64,000 bases of DNA from Sequoia sempervirens (lineage: Eukaryota > Streptophyta > Pinopsida > Cupressales > Cupressaceae): NCBI GenBank assembly GCA_007258455.2, contig VDFB02047230.1, positions 158,418,635 through 158,482,634 of the forward strand, read 5' to 3'. Below, one piece after another: positions 10,548 through 21,538 of this stretch. Position numbers and translations under genes: made by a program. Every line of letters begins with the position of its first letter. Position 1 is the stretch's first letter. The notes beneath the pieces are model-generated. The model ran no database searches. It was given only the letters and a program-made list of their open reading frames with translations, and was not told the DNA's origin.

Positions 10548-11824
10548 AATAGATTAATATTAAGATATATAAGCTAGTAAAATAATAGAGATAATGATAG
10601 GAATCCACACAAATTCAAGCAAGATAAGAATACAATATATCCAAAATGTTGATGAAAGAAAATTGTCAAAATATTCAATAACTTAAAATAAAAAGGTAGA
10701 GTTCTTTCAAGGGAAAAATCTCGAGATACAAAAAACCAAGCAACAAAATCTCATAAGTGATGACTGAAAATGAAAACAAGTTATTGATCATGTACCTCCT
10801 TGTGATGATACTTGTTGAAGACAGGCTAAAGAAGTATTGCTAGGATGCTTGCTCATCCATCCGACACCTAATCACAAAGGAAAAGTTTAAAAACTTGGAA
10901 CTCACTTGAAAACAGTATTTTTCTGAAGGAAGATTAAGCAGTGGGGTTACTTGGTCTTGACGTGCTTTCTCTAGAATAGAATTAGGTGAGTGTGAAAGTA
11001 GTAAGGAGTAGATGACTTTTACAGCTTCATCTCAGAGATGCACCACATACTTAGCTCCTTTGAACTCCAAACCCTCAATTGTCCTTATTTCTTTTAAAGC
11101 CCTATGCCATTCAACCTGAGTCCCATTAGCTATCCCCAAGTCATTCCACACTTGCTTGTCTTCAGCAATTTCAGAAAGGTACTTTGGTGGTGTCATGAAT
11201 AATAAGGGAAGTATTTTTGTGTCTGGATTTTTTCCAAAAATTTTAGCTTTCAGCAAAGCAAAATTTCTAGCATTGGACTCTTTGAGTGCCTAAAATCCTT
11301 GGAGAGAACCAACACCAATATTTTTCATTTCTAAGAGGCTTCAAACACATGGGGTGAGAATTTTTAAGCTACCAAAAAGTTTTAAAGATCCTCATCAAAG
11401 AAGCAGGACACATTTTTTTGTCAGGTCCTTATGTAGCTCCCGAACAAGGATCTTCTATTTTCCCTGCAACTAAGAAATACATTCATAAGCAAAGATTCAT
11501 TTATTCCCTCACCGTATTTGTTCAAAACAAAGCAAAACAATTTGGATGATTTTCTAAAGGAGCTCCTTTTGAAAGGAACATGAAAAACCATTTATGATCA
11601 TGCCTACTCTGCTACTAACCTCAATTCACTGCAATCTCTCACCCCACTGACTAAACACACTAAACGCTGCAAAAACCAAGCCAAAAATGAATGTCAATAT
11701 TGGCATTAAAATCTACCAAAGATATTATGAAATAGATGTTGCAAGTTTCTGCATATTGCATGGGAAATTCTGCAGTTTACAATTATGATAGATCATTATA
11801 ATTATTTAATAATATTATTATAAA
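10548..11824. repeat. Direct repeat A, copy 1 (pairs with 29490-30760)
   Basis: Begins with AGATTAATATTAAGATATAT and runs to the retrotransposon boundary at 11825. The same order of sequence occurs at 29490-30760 with scattered substitutions. It contains a broken TIR-domain exon on the - strand and an AT-rich tail. In copy 2 the tail continues into a TA-rich stretch (30761 on); a sequence very similar to that stretch follows the retrotransposon at 29225. The simplest reading is two tandem A-B units, with the 17.4-kb element inserted between A and B of the first. Confidence 0.75.
11003..11460 (-). pseudogene. TIR-domain fragment of an NLR resistance-type gene (copy 1)
   Basis: The clearest frame (11256-11032) reads through KAKIFGKNPDTKILPLLF, then VWNDLGIANGTQVEWHRAL and KEIRTIEGLEFKGAKYVVHL. 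This matches the second half of a plant TIR domain: the IIPLFY-like strand, then the W(H/K)xAL and GxExK blocks. Upstream, decayed sequence to about 11460 corresponds to the strand around LVLSKDFSHSK, which is better kept in copy 2. The frame ends in TGA exactly where copy 2 also has TGA, in a place where Arg followed by DE would be expected. NB-ARC and LRR parts are absent. TIR-NLRs are intracellular immune receptors; this fragment cannot encode one. Confidence 0.7.
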
Positions 11825-12922
11825 TGTAAGTGTGGAATAAGTAAATAGTAAAATAACTGAAAACACTTCTTAATAAGACATTATATCAAATATTTAAAAG
11901 CAATTAAACTAATTTAAAAGCACAAATATATTGAAAGCGTCCTATTGTTCCCTATCTCTAAAGATTTATCAAGTCATGAGGCTCTCAGATTTGGTAAGCA
12001 TTGTGACTGTTAAAATGCCAATCTAGAGAATGAGATGTTGCTAAATGCAATAATCTAATCCTGTATGATGATTTCTATATGATATGATGAAGCTATTGTA
12101 ATCTATGCTAACATGAATATGATAAAAGGAAGCTATAGTAATCTACGATGCAACCATGATATTGATTCTATGCTATGATGCTATTGCTATTCCTACAGAG
12201 TAAGTTTGCACAAAATTTGGGGATCCATTTCCTATTTTAGAAGGCTGTATTTATAGATTTACAACAACTCATTTGTGAAGGGCAGCACAACAAAGGCCTG
12301 GATTTGATCTAGAGGATCGAATGGTGAGAGATGAAGAAGCTTGAGCTGATCATAGGGATTGTTCCTCCCCATGAAAACATATGGCCAGATGATAGGAAGA
12401 ATCAGAGGAAGAAGATTGAAGAGGATTGCTTGTAAGTTTGTCTCTAAATTTGTCCTCACAACTTTACCATGAATACTAGTTGAATTAATTAGATATTTCA
12501 TATCTAATTTTATTGGTGAGTGAATAGAGGAAATTTCCTTTAGTTGAATATTTTGATTTATTCTTGAATTAGCAAAGAAGAATAATTAATTTAATAAAGC
12601 AAACTATAGCAATTTGGTTATTAAATAATTATAGAAGAGATATGATAATTAAACTTGTTTATTTAATTAAGATAAAATGATATGATTAAGATAGAATAAA
12701 TGAATAAATATAGAAGAAATAATAATGATAATAATCAAATAAAACAAAGTATTTAAATTCGTTTATTTAAGAGGAAATAATATGATAGAATAAAAGAATT
12801 AAAATGTGAACTATATAAATAAATATTTCTATTTATTCAATAGTAGATGAATTTAAGGTTAATTAATGAAATAAATCCTATTTAATTAATTATATTCTCC
12901 AAACCATTTTTAGGTGTATACA
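11825..12922 (-). repeat. Element 1 3' LTR
   Basis: About 1.10 kb, TG…CA bounded, aligning throughout to 28075-29209. The other copy has an extra stretch near 28440-28480 made of ATTGCTATTGC-type repeats. Differences seen are mostly single transitions. A TATAAATA box (- strand) is at 12248-12255, equivalent to the one in the 5' LTR. Confidence 0.92.
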
Positions 12923-12941
12923 TTTTTCCCCTCTTTGAAGT
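12923..12941 (-). other. Element 1 polypurine tract
   Basis: On the - strand CTTCAAAGAGGGGAAAAA abuts the 3' LTR start. Position and composition fit the primer for plus-strand DNA synthesis. The gypsy remnant at 34344 has a similar tract next to its LTR. Confidence 0.8.
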
Positions 12942-13264
12942 GATGTGTTTATGCATTGCTTCAAAGAAAATTTTGCTGTTGCTGCTAATATCGACGAAAA
13001 TTTTCAGTGTGCCCCAGACGTTGATTTTGCTGTGATGATGGATATATGCCCCCTTAGGAGATAAATTGATGAATTTTATGATTTTTCAGTATTTTTCAAT
13101 TTTTTTGGTGACTTTTTGATGATTCTATGATGATTCGATGAAGATTCAATGTTGAAATAATTTATCTCCCGATAAAGAATGTAGAAGTTGTCCCTGTGAT
13201 GAATTTGAATTAATCTCCCCTAAAAAAATTAATTAATCCCACAAAAATCCCATCTTAAATAACC

Positions 13265-13271
13265 TATAAAA
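13265..13271 (+). promoter_or_regulatory. TATA box of the antisense accessory gene
   Basis: CCTATAAAAGG on the + strand, 84 bases before the ATG at 13349. This leaves room for a transcription start about 30 bases downstream and a short leader. It lies just inside the 3' LTR and points against gag-pol, so the plant-mobile-domain gene would be transcribed separately. Inferred from sequence only. Confidence 0.55.
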
Positions 13272-13499
13272 GGTCAAAAAGGTCATTTTCAAACTCATTT
13301 GTTCAATTTGAGTTTGTAAAATTTGTGAGGGAGAGCAAATTGAGCAAGATGCCAATCCCTTACCACACTCATTGGTTCGAGCGTGTGAGATGACACAACC
13401 ACCTGGCCGCCTACAGACCTCTGGTACGTACCCGTTAACCTCCTTATTTTTTTGTGAATTTTGATTTTTGCACCATTTTTTTGATTTTTAAATTTTGCG

Positions 13500-13965
13500 T
13501 TTCTTTTAGCACTTTTGAAGGCTGATGTAGTGCTTATAACCTCTATTTTAGTGCTTAGGTTGAATTTTGTAGTGCTTAGGTAGATTTATTTAGCACTTTC
13601 AATGTTTTAGTGCCTAGGATAGGAATTTTAGTGCTTTCACTCTCTGTTTTAGCGCTTAGGTTGAATTTTGTAGCGCTTAGGTAGATTTATTTAGCACTTT
13701 CAATGTTTTAGCGCCTAGGATAGGAATTTTAGCGCTTTCACTCTGTTTTAGCGCTTTCACTATTTTAGCGTGTTTGCCCTGTAGATTAGCGCTTTCACCT
13801 CCTAAAATAGTGTATTCACTGAAATTGTGCTTTGATTGCCTGATTTAGTACATTTTCCTCTTGAAATAGCGCTTTCGATGATATAGTGTTTTGAGTGCTT
13901 GTTCTAACACTTTTAAGAGTTTTAATGGCACTTCTGATATTATGGTGCATAGAAACACTGTTTTT
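13500..13965. repeat. TTTTAGCGC / TTTTAGTGC motif array with twin 101-bp units
   Basis: The word TTTTAG(C/T)GC recurs many times. Two units, 13546-13646 and 13647-13746, are nearly identical: TAGYGCTTAGGTTGAATTTT, TAGYGCTTAGGTAGATTTAT, then TTTTAGYGCCTAGGATAGG. They differ mainly in that unit 1 has GTGC where unit 2 has GCGC. The array would fall in the intron of the antisense gene and in the 3' untranslated part of the retroelement. Confidence 0.8.
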
Positions 13966-14084
13966 ATCGCATCCAAGTCAGATTGATGTAGTTTGTCAAA
14001 TTTGTCCTTGATTTTGTCAATTTCGATCATGTGAGCTATTGGTTTGATATTATTGATGATCTTGATCAAGTAGATGATCTTCAA

Positions 14085-14260
14085 CCTCATGATAAGTGAG
14101 CTTAGTAGTTTGATTGATGATAATTATCATCATGATAGGCGAGGAATAATTGTAGTCTGATCTATGAACCTCATGATAACCGAGGTTGATTTGATTAACT
14201 AACCTCATGATAGGTGAGGTACAATTTTAAGATTGATGATTGACCTCATGATAGGTGAGG
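14085..14260. repeat. CCTCATGATAGGTGAGG hairpin repeats
   Basis: Five copies of a 17-base motif with complementary ends (CCTCA…TGAGG), at about 14085, 14128, 14169, 14203 and 14244. The last two are perfect and earlier ones carry AAGTGAG, GGCGAGG or ACCGAGG. Spacing is 34-43 bases. It precedes PMD exon 2 and may be a diversified minisatellite. Confidence 0.75.
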
Positions 14261-16299
14261 TTTGATGATGTTCGCTCACGAGACTTAATCAAAGTCTCAC
14301 CAAGAGCTAATTAGATTTGATAGGATAATTGATGTTTGATGTTTTGACAAAGAGTACTGACTTTGAACATTTCATGTTGATAGGAGGCTTTGGTGAACCT
14401 ATAGATTAGAGAGAAGTTTCCTTAGACTTTTGATTTGATACCACAACTAGCACAACTTGAGACTACAGTTATCATACGATGTGGTTTGGCTTCTCTTTTA
14501 TTCATGCCCTGGGTTAGAATTAATTGGTGTCTCCTGATAGTCCTAGCAGAGAGGTGGCACAATGAGCATAATACCTTCCACCTACCTACCAGCGAGATGA
14601 TAGTCACCCCTGAGGATGTCTAGCGGATTCTGCAGATACCTTTTGTTGGTGATATTATAGAGTATGATTCGTCAGAGCAGGGCGGGACCAATTCTCTTCG
14701 CCGAGTATTTCAGGATGATAGTATTGCTAGATATTGGATTCTATGGCATGAGATGGTGGATGCTTATGCCACTTTGCCTACAGTTCTTGCTGCCTTTATT
14801 GGAGGGTTCCTTTGTCCTGATTGTAGGTCAAAGGGATTTTCCATTGGTTGGGGGCGCATGTTGGAGAGCATGGTCATGCATGGTATGAGATATGCTTGGG
14901 GCATGTGCATGCTTGCCCATCTTTATCATGATGATTTTCATTTGGCTGTCTACCTTGGAGGTCGTAGTTTATTAGCCAGAGTTACTCTACTATAGGTGTG
15001 GGCATGGGAGCATATTGATGTTACACGTCTAGTGACAGTCAGATAGAGGCCGACTATGAGGCCTTATGTTCATAGATACATAGGTCATCTTACTCAGCCC
15101 AGGCTAGGTAAGTTGGAGCATTGGAGGAGATTCCTGGATGATATAGAGACCATTACATGGTGCCCGTATCTAGATTGTGATCACTAGGACGAGGATGATA
15201 CAAAGATGGGATACCTTTGTGATTCAATGTATCTGATTGGTAGGACTCATTTTGTTTTGGAGAGATTTCTGTTTAGGAGGGTGCTCAGGTAGTAGGACAT
15301 AGTATAGTGCATGCTCTAGGGTGTTGCTCATTATGCTTGGTGTCAGGTTGATACCAGTGATTGGGGACCTTACCTACCATATGACACTATAGTTTAGGAG
15401 TACCGTGCTTTACAATCTTTGGTTTGGGATATTCGTCCTAATATTACGGAGGCTCCAGTTACTACAGATTATGTAGAGTATCTTTCTTTACATCCTTTCC
15501 CTTGGATTACCATTTCTGATGAGCCAGTACCATTACCTGCTAAGAAGGAGGTACTGTTACACATGGTCATCGACGAAGGAGAGAGGAGATTGGTGAGGAG
15601 GAGGTGGAGGATGTCGAGGGAAGTGGTGATGAGGAGGGTAGTGGGGATGATGAGAGCAGTGGTGATGATGAGAGCAGTGGGGATGATGATAGTGGAGATG
15701 ATGGAGGAGGTGGACTAGATCCAACCCTAGATGTGTAGGAGCATACAGTGCCTCGTAAGAGACAAGCAGTGGTAGATCCTTTAGAGCAGATGTAGATTGT
15801 GAGTCTACAGGCATAGGTACAAACCTTATAGGGTCAATTGGTCCAGGCATAAGGTTTATTGACACAGACATAGACTTAGATGCAAGCACATGCCCAGTCA
15901 CATGCATAGGTACAAGCTCAATTGGCTATAGCTCAAACACAAATTACATCTTTGATAGCAAAGAGGGATGCCGCTAGACGGGCTGTAGAGTAGGCATATG
16001 CCCAGTATGAGAGATTACATAGATTGGTGGATGGTACCACTGTAGCAGATTATATGCGAGAGGTTGTCCATGTTGGTCAAGAGGTAGAGTATTACAAAGG
16101 TAAATTCTATGATTCCGTTTCATCAGAGTAGAGAGTGAGTTATGCGCAGTCACGATCTGGCAAGACACAATCAAGGACCGTCAGTAGAGGTGTGACACAA
16201 CCCCTCCTAAGAGACCTTAGAGATCTAAGAGATCCCGGTACATCTGGTGGTGGAGGGACTGGTCCCGAGATGCCTACATTGTAAGGAGCCAGCAGTACA

Positions 16300-18290
16300 T
16301 GGTTTCATGATTGTACCCTCTGTTATATTTTAAGATGTGATGTACACTCCGATTACAACCATTTTTGATGATATATCTCTTTTTACTTCAGACATCATTG
16401 TATACTTGACATTTATGATTTTGAGATTTAGATGATATGCAATGGATTCTATCGATCTATTATGTGCTCTATATGATTCTATGATGGATGCATTTATTTT
16501 CTATTTTCTATATGCTATGTGATGATCCTTATAGTATGATGTTATGTATGCAATTTGTAATCATGATGACATTCTATGATTTATGATGTTCTATCTATGA
16601 TGTGTAAATGTGATATGTCAATAATGATGATGTATGGATGCATGATATATGTAGTATTTACATGGATGAAATAGATGTATGATGTGTTTCTAAATTATAT
16701 GATAATGTTCCTATATGCATGATTATGGATATGATGTTATAATGACATATGGTAAAAATGAGATATGTGCACTTTTATTCTTAAATGCAAATACATGATG
16801 TAATAGATGGATGAATGATCAATGAATATAATGGTATGTTGAATGTATGATATATGATATGATAAATGAATGAAAATGTAAATACATGAGGATTTTCTTT
16901 TGATATTTTTCTTATGCAATTTTATGATGTTATGCATAAATGAAGAAATGACATGATTAATGTAAATTATATGATTAAATGTATGAATGATGAAATGATG
17001 CAATAATGTTTCCAAATGTATGCAATGAAAATGATTATGCAGTTACATGATAATGATGATGTTTTTGTTAATGTTAACTATACTTAGTCCATTAATGAGA
17101 AATGATAACATCGTCTGTGAATGATTTCACCAATTTTGTAACAAATATTTTGCAGATGTAACACTATTATGAATGCAATCTAATTTACCATGCAAATCTA
17201 CATGCAAACATTGGCATCTTAACAATCCTTTTATTGTGCTTTGTATCATCATGGAGCCTTTTTTTAAAATGTTGAAAGTGAGTACAAGCATCAATGGTAT
17301 AATGTAGACCAATGATGACCTCAGTACTACTTTCATGATTTTTGATATTGCAAGCGAACACAAGCATCGAGGTATAATTAAACTGAGATGACTTGAGAAT
17401 TTCTTGCATAAACAGACAAGAACAAATCATTTTCTTATGTGAATTGGAATGTCATTAGTGATACTTTGTAGAGCACATGTCGCGACAATTCACACAATAA
17501 TAATGACTAATTCATAGACAATAGACAAAGAAAATACCATTCTTCTTCTTAGCTTTTCTAGTTCAATACATCATTGAGTTGCTCCAAAGAAATGATAACA
17601 TTGATCAAAGTACATCTATCTAACCTTTGCTTAAAGTATTTCAATCATTATTCAGATTAGATAATCCATTTTGATTTTGATTTTTTGGTGTTTTTGTGAT
17701 TTTTGATATTTTGACCAAAAACCTACCCTAAAGACCTATCCTAGGGGCCTCGGGGGTTGATCAAATATTAGCCTTGCCTATGTTATACATGTAAAGACCA
17801 CACAGTTTGACTAGATGGCACCGTTTTTGAATTTTTGACTATTTTTGACCTATTTTTTGGATTTTGATATGATATGGATGTTTGATGCATTTCTGATGAT
17901 GGTTGATGTTCAATGTTGGGTTGTGTTTTGATCATTGTTTTTGCTACGTTTGACATGCTATTGTTTGTTAGTTTGTTTAAGCTAAAATTCATTGCCCCCA
18001 TTGAGGTCCAAATTTTTCTCCCAAGCTAGGGTGTGACATAACTACTCTTTTCCAGGATATGTACATGATGTTCGCCTTTCAAATGTTAAGTGGAGAATGA
18101 TGGTAAAAGTGAACGACCAAGTCATGCATCCAAATAGATAGAAAATCTGGTTTAAATCACAAGTAGTGCTTGTTTCCAGTTTTCACTAATTGTTTTTATT
18201 GCACTTTTTCAAACTATGATTTTTTTGTCTTTTTGTCTTTTTCTGATTTTGTTTGTATTTTTCTCTTTTCCGACCGTGCACTAGATGATT
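16300..18290. other. Low-complexity ATGATG-rich stretch and distal 3' region
   Basis: 16300-17120 is dominated by ATGATGT and ATATGATG words of simple-sequence type, following the end of the PMD gene. 17120-18290 has no recognisable protein. It separates the convergent ends of the antisense gene and of integrase. Open frames here reflect low complexity. Confidence 0.6.
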
Positions 18291-19606
18291 TTAGGTATAG
18301 AATTTCCTGAGATGGATACTGTTGATAGGTTCATCGAACATATCTCCTTCAGGTGTTGATAGTTGATAGGCTCCAAATCCATAGAACAATATGATGACAA
18401 AAGGACCTAGCCAGTTAGGTTCAAATTTCCCTTTCTTTTCTCTATCTTGTTGATTTCTAAGGTTTTCCTTTAGGACCAAGTCACTAACTTGAAAGACTCT
18501 AGGATTTACCTTATGATTGTAGCTTCTGGACATCCTCTGTTGATATGCTGTCAAATGGTTCACAACTTTTTGACGACGTTCATCCAATAGTTCTAGCTCT
18601 TGAAGTCTAGAGACTCTATAATCCTCATTTGGAATGATACCCTTCAGTGATACATAGAGTGATGGAATCTCAACCTCAATGGGTAAAATAACCTTTGATT
18701 CATATACCAAGGCATATGGTGTAGCTCCTATAGGTGTTCTGATGTTGGTTATGTATGCCCATAGTGTAGGATTTAACTGAATGTGCCAATCATGTCCAAC
18801 ATCGTTGATGGTCTTCTGCAGGATTTTGAAATTTGTTTTATTTGAGGCCTCTGCTTGGCCATTTCCCTGAGGATAGTATGGTGTTGAAAAGTGATGTTGC
18901 ATATGAAACTTTTCACATAGTTTCTGCACATCCCAATTTTTAAAAGGTCGACCATTATTTGTGACAATGGATTGAGGAATTCCATACCTACAGATGATGT
19001 AGTTCAGTATGAAGGAAGATATATGTTTCCCTATGATTATCGTTAACGGAACCACTTCTATCCTTTTTGTAAAGTACTTGGTTGCTGTGATTATGAACTT
19101 GTGTCCATTGGATGAAGACAGATTGATCTTCCCTACTCGATCCAATCCCCATTGACAAAATAACCATGTTGATGTGAAGGGGTGTAATTCTTGTGTTGGC
19201 GCATGGATTAAGTTACCGTGGATCTGACATTTCTTGCATTTCTTAACAAACTTGGGTTGTAATACCTCCAACGGAGGAGTTTCTTTGCTAGGGTTGGTCT
19301 GCTTGAATGAGTTCCACAAATACCTTCATGAACCTCACGTAAAGTTATCTCAAACTCATTATGTTCTAGACACCGGAGAAGAGTACTATCTAGACCTCGA
19401 TGGTAAAGTATGTCAATGATTAAAGTATGTCGTGCGGATTGGCAAATGGAATTGCATTTCTGGTTTCTGGAAATATTAGGAGGAAGGATATTGTTTTTTA
19501 GGGAAGCATAGATCTTTCCATAAATGGAGGGTTCGACATCAAATAATTGGAATATGGTTTGAGAATTTGGATTATCATAAGTAGGGTTAGACACTTGTTC
19601 CAACAT
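18291..19606 (-). pseudogene. Element 1 integrase, catalytically dead
   Basis: The zinc-binding N-terminal region (19606-19208) contains LREVHEGICGTHSSRPTLA and, after a frameshift near 19210-19320, CKKCQIHGN, giving an HHCC-type finger. The core (19319-18291) runs through WGLDRVGKI, then TATKYFTKR, then VTNNGRPF and YYPQGNGQAEASNK. In a working retroviral-type integrase the first two blocks carry Asp (TDYFTK, VTDNG); here they are Lys and Asn, while the Glu of GQAEASN remains. A C-terminal GPF-like block (WLGPFVIILFYG) and PEGDMFDEPINSIHLRKF follow. Normally this enzyme inserts the cDNA into chromosomes; this copy could not. Confidence 0.9.
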
Positions 19607-19621
19607 AAAATATTAATTACC

Positions 19622-20503
19622 TCATTTTTTTGGTAATTGCAAGAGAGAAGGAATTGTCGCCATAACATCTGCAACTTTGTTTTCTACCCTTGGAATCTGT
19701 TCAAACTTGATATCCACAAAGTAATTTTTGAGATCATCTATCATCTTCTTATATGGAATCAAATTTTCATCCTTTGTTTGATATTTGTCATTTACTTGAT
19801 AGATGACTAGTTGTGAATCACCATATACTTGCATTTCTGTGATATTACATTCAACTACCACTTTGATGCCAATGATTAACACCTCATACTCAACTAAATT
19901 ATTTGTGCATGTAAACATGAGTCTATAGGACCTTGGGATGGTATGTCCTTAAGGTGTGACAAATAGAATTCCCACACTAGACCCACGTTGTGTGTATGAC
20001 CCATCAAAATAAAGCCTCCATGGTTGTATTGTCACTGTAAGAATGTTTGCATCAGGAAACTCAATGTTCATTGGACGATCATCTAGTAATGGAGACTTTC
20101 CTAACTGATCAACAATCACTTGACCTTTGATGGCTCTCCTATCCACATATTGGATATCAAATTCACTCAAGAGCATGACCCATTTGGCTAGTCTCCCTAT
20201 TAGAGTAGCCTTGCCAAGCAAGTATTTTAACAGATCAATCTTTGAAATGAGCCTAACCATGTGGGTCAACATGTAATGCCTCAACTGTTGGGTAGCAAAT
20301 ACCACCGCCAAACATGCTTTCTCGATGAAGGTGTAATTAATTTCATAACCATTCAGAGTCCTGCTAATATAATAAATAACTTGTTCTTTTCCTTCAGGAT
20401 CTTCATGTGCTAGTAAAGCTCCTAAAGAAATGTCTGTTGTTGCAATGTATAGTATCAATGGTCTCTCTTCTATAGGTAGCATTAATATTGGTGGTGACAT
20501 CAT
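19622..20503 (-). pseudogene. Element 1 RNase H plus second archaeal-type RNase H
   Basis: The first domain (20503 to about 20100) reads LYIATTDISLGALLAHE, YYISRTLNGYEINYTFIEKA and LAKWVMLLSEFDIQYVDR, the usual gypsy RNase H. The second begins at WRLYFDGSYTQRGSSVGI (about 20020). It continues in the same frame past one stop into NNLVEYEVLIIGIK, then VYGDSQLVIYQV and PRVENKVAD, which is the FDGS/E/D pattern of archaeal-type RNase H. This gives the order RT-RH-aRH-IN. RNase H removes genomic RNA during cDNA synthesis; the extra domain is a known Tat-group trait. One stop separates the two halves of aRH near 19919-19950. Confidence 0.9.
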
Positions 20504-20629
20504 ATATTATTTTATCTGATTGAAAGTAGTTTCACATCCCTCATCCCATTTAAAAGAGACATTCTTATGTAGCAAATGATTGAAGGGATGACTTTGATTT
20601 GCTAATTGGGAGATAAATCTCCTGATTGA

Positions 20630-21484
20630 TTACAACCTACCTTGTAGAGATCTCAATTGAATGATATTCTTGGGTGGTGGCATCTCCATTATTGCCTTGA
20701 CCTTGGTAGGATCCACCTTGATTCCTTTTGTTGAAACTATGTAACCCAAAAGTTTTTTTGATGTAACCCCAAATACACATTTCTTAGGATTCAATCTAAC
20801 GTTGAATTTCTCTAGTCTTGTAAATATTTTGCCCAGAATCTCCATATGTCCCCTGGTATATGATTTTTCTAGTATATCATCCACATAATCTTCCATAAAA
20901 GTATGCATCATGTCATGGAAAATAGTGGTCATTGCATGTTGATATGTTGCACCTACATTTTTTAAGCCAAAGGGCATGATGTTCCAACAAAATGTGCCCC
21001 ATGAACATGTGAAAGCTGTCTTTTCCTAATCTTCAGGTGCTGTCTTGATTTGGTTATACCTTGAGAAGCCATCTATAAGTGACAACATGGCATGTATTGC
21101 TGTTAAGTCCACAATAATATCAATGTTTGGTAAAGGAAAATCATCCTTTGGACATGCCTTATTTAGATCTCTGAAATCTATGCAGATTATGATACTATTA
21201 TCTGGTTTAGATATAGGTACAATATTAGAGATCCACTCAGCATAATCTATAGACCTGATGAATCCTGCATCCAACAACTTTTTCAACTTAGCTTTTACCA
21301 TCAATGCAATGTGGGGATGTGTCTTCCTTAGTTTTTGTTTGACTGGTTTGATTCTAGATGGTAAAGATAGATGATGCATCAGAAGATTTGGATCTAGCCT
21401 TGGCATATTAGAGTAAGACCAAGTAAAGTTGATATGTTGCTCTTCAAAGAACTTGGAAAATTCTAGCTTTTCTTGTGCTATCAT
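20630..21484 (-). pseudogene. Element 1 reverse transcriptase
   Basis: Two same-frame stretches (21484-21026 and 20977-20630) are separated by a single stop near 21025. Motifs in order are GFIRSIDYAEWISNIVPI, CIDFRDLNKACPKDDFPLP, LIDGFSRYNQI (first catalytic Asp present), MPFGLKNVGATYQ and YVDDILEKS (catalytic Asp pair), then VSTKGIKVDPTKV. The polymerase triad is therefore intact although the ORF is not. It copies element RNA into cDNA in virus-like particles. It continues into RNase H at 20503 with a short gap that also holds stops. Confidence 0.92.
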
Positions 21485-21538
21485 TGATGTTGCCAGATGT
21501 AGAGTTTTTTCCTTTTCTACTGTGCCAATATTTATAGA

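Larger units (their letters stand above)
13349..16284 (+). pseudogene. Antisense plant-mobile-domain (PMD) accessory gene of element 1
   Basis: Proposed exon 1 is 13349-13423 (starts MPIPYHTHWFERVR, ends at a CTG|GTACGT donor). Exon 2 would begin at the GATAG|GAG acceptor at 14384. From 14384 to about 15590 a single frame carries the PMD hallmarks: AERWHNEHNTFHLP, then TPEDV, then WHEMVDAYATLPTVLAAFIGG, MLAHLY, YLGGRSL and VWAWEHIDVTRL. After a one-base shift near 15590 come an acidic Gly/Ser/Asp stretch, a Gln-rich stretch and a helical C-terminus ending at TAA 16282-16284. Nearly every in-frame stop is TAG where Gln fits (for example 14621 and 14993). PMD proteins occur as host MAIN/MAIL factors and inside plant transposons; function here is unknown. 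The TE-encoded reading is favoured because the gene lies between integrase and the 3' LTR. Confidence 0.75.

Noticed and set aside
10348..10548. 66-codon + strand ORF
   Set aside because: No recognisable motif, AT-rich surroundings, no partner signals.
15557..15907. His-rich 116-codon - strand ORF (HHLHYHHPHCSHHHH)
   Set aside because: Antisense shadow of the acidic GAT/GAG-rich repeat of the PMD gene; composition is forced by the repeat.
16737..17430. His/Ile-rich - strand ORFs
   Set aside because: Low-complexity ATGATG-type DNA, no conserved features.
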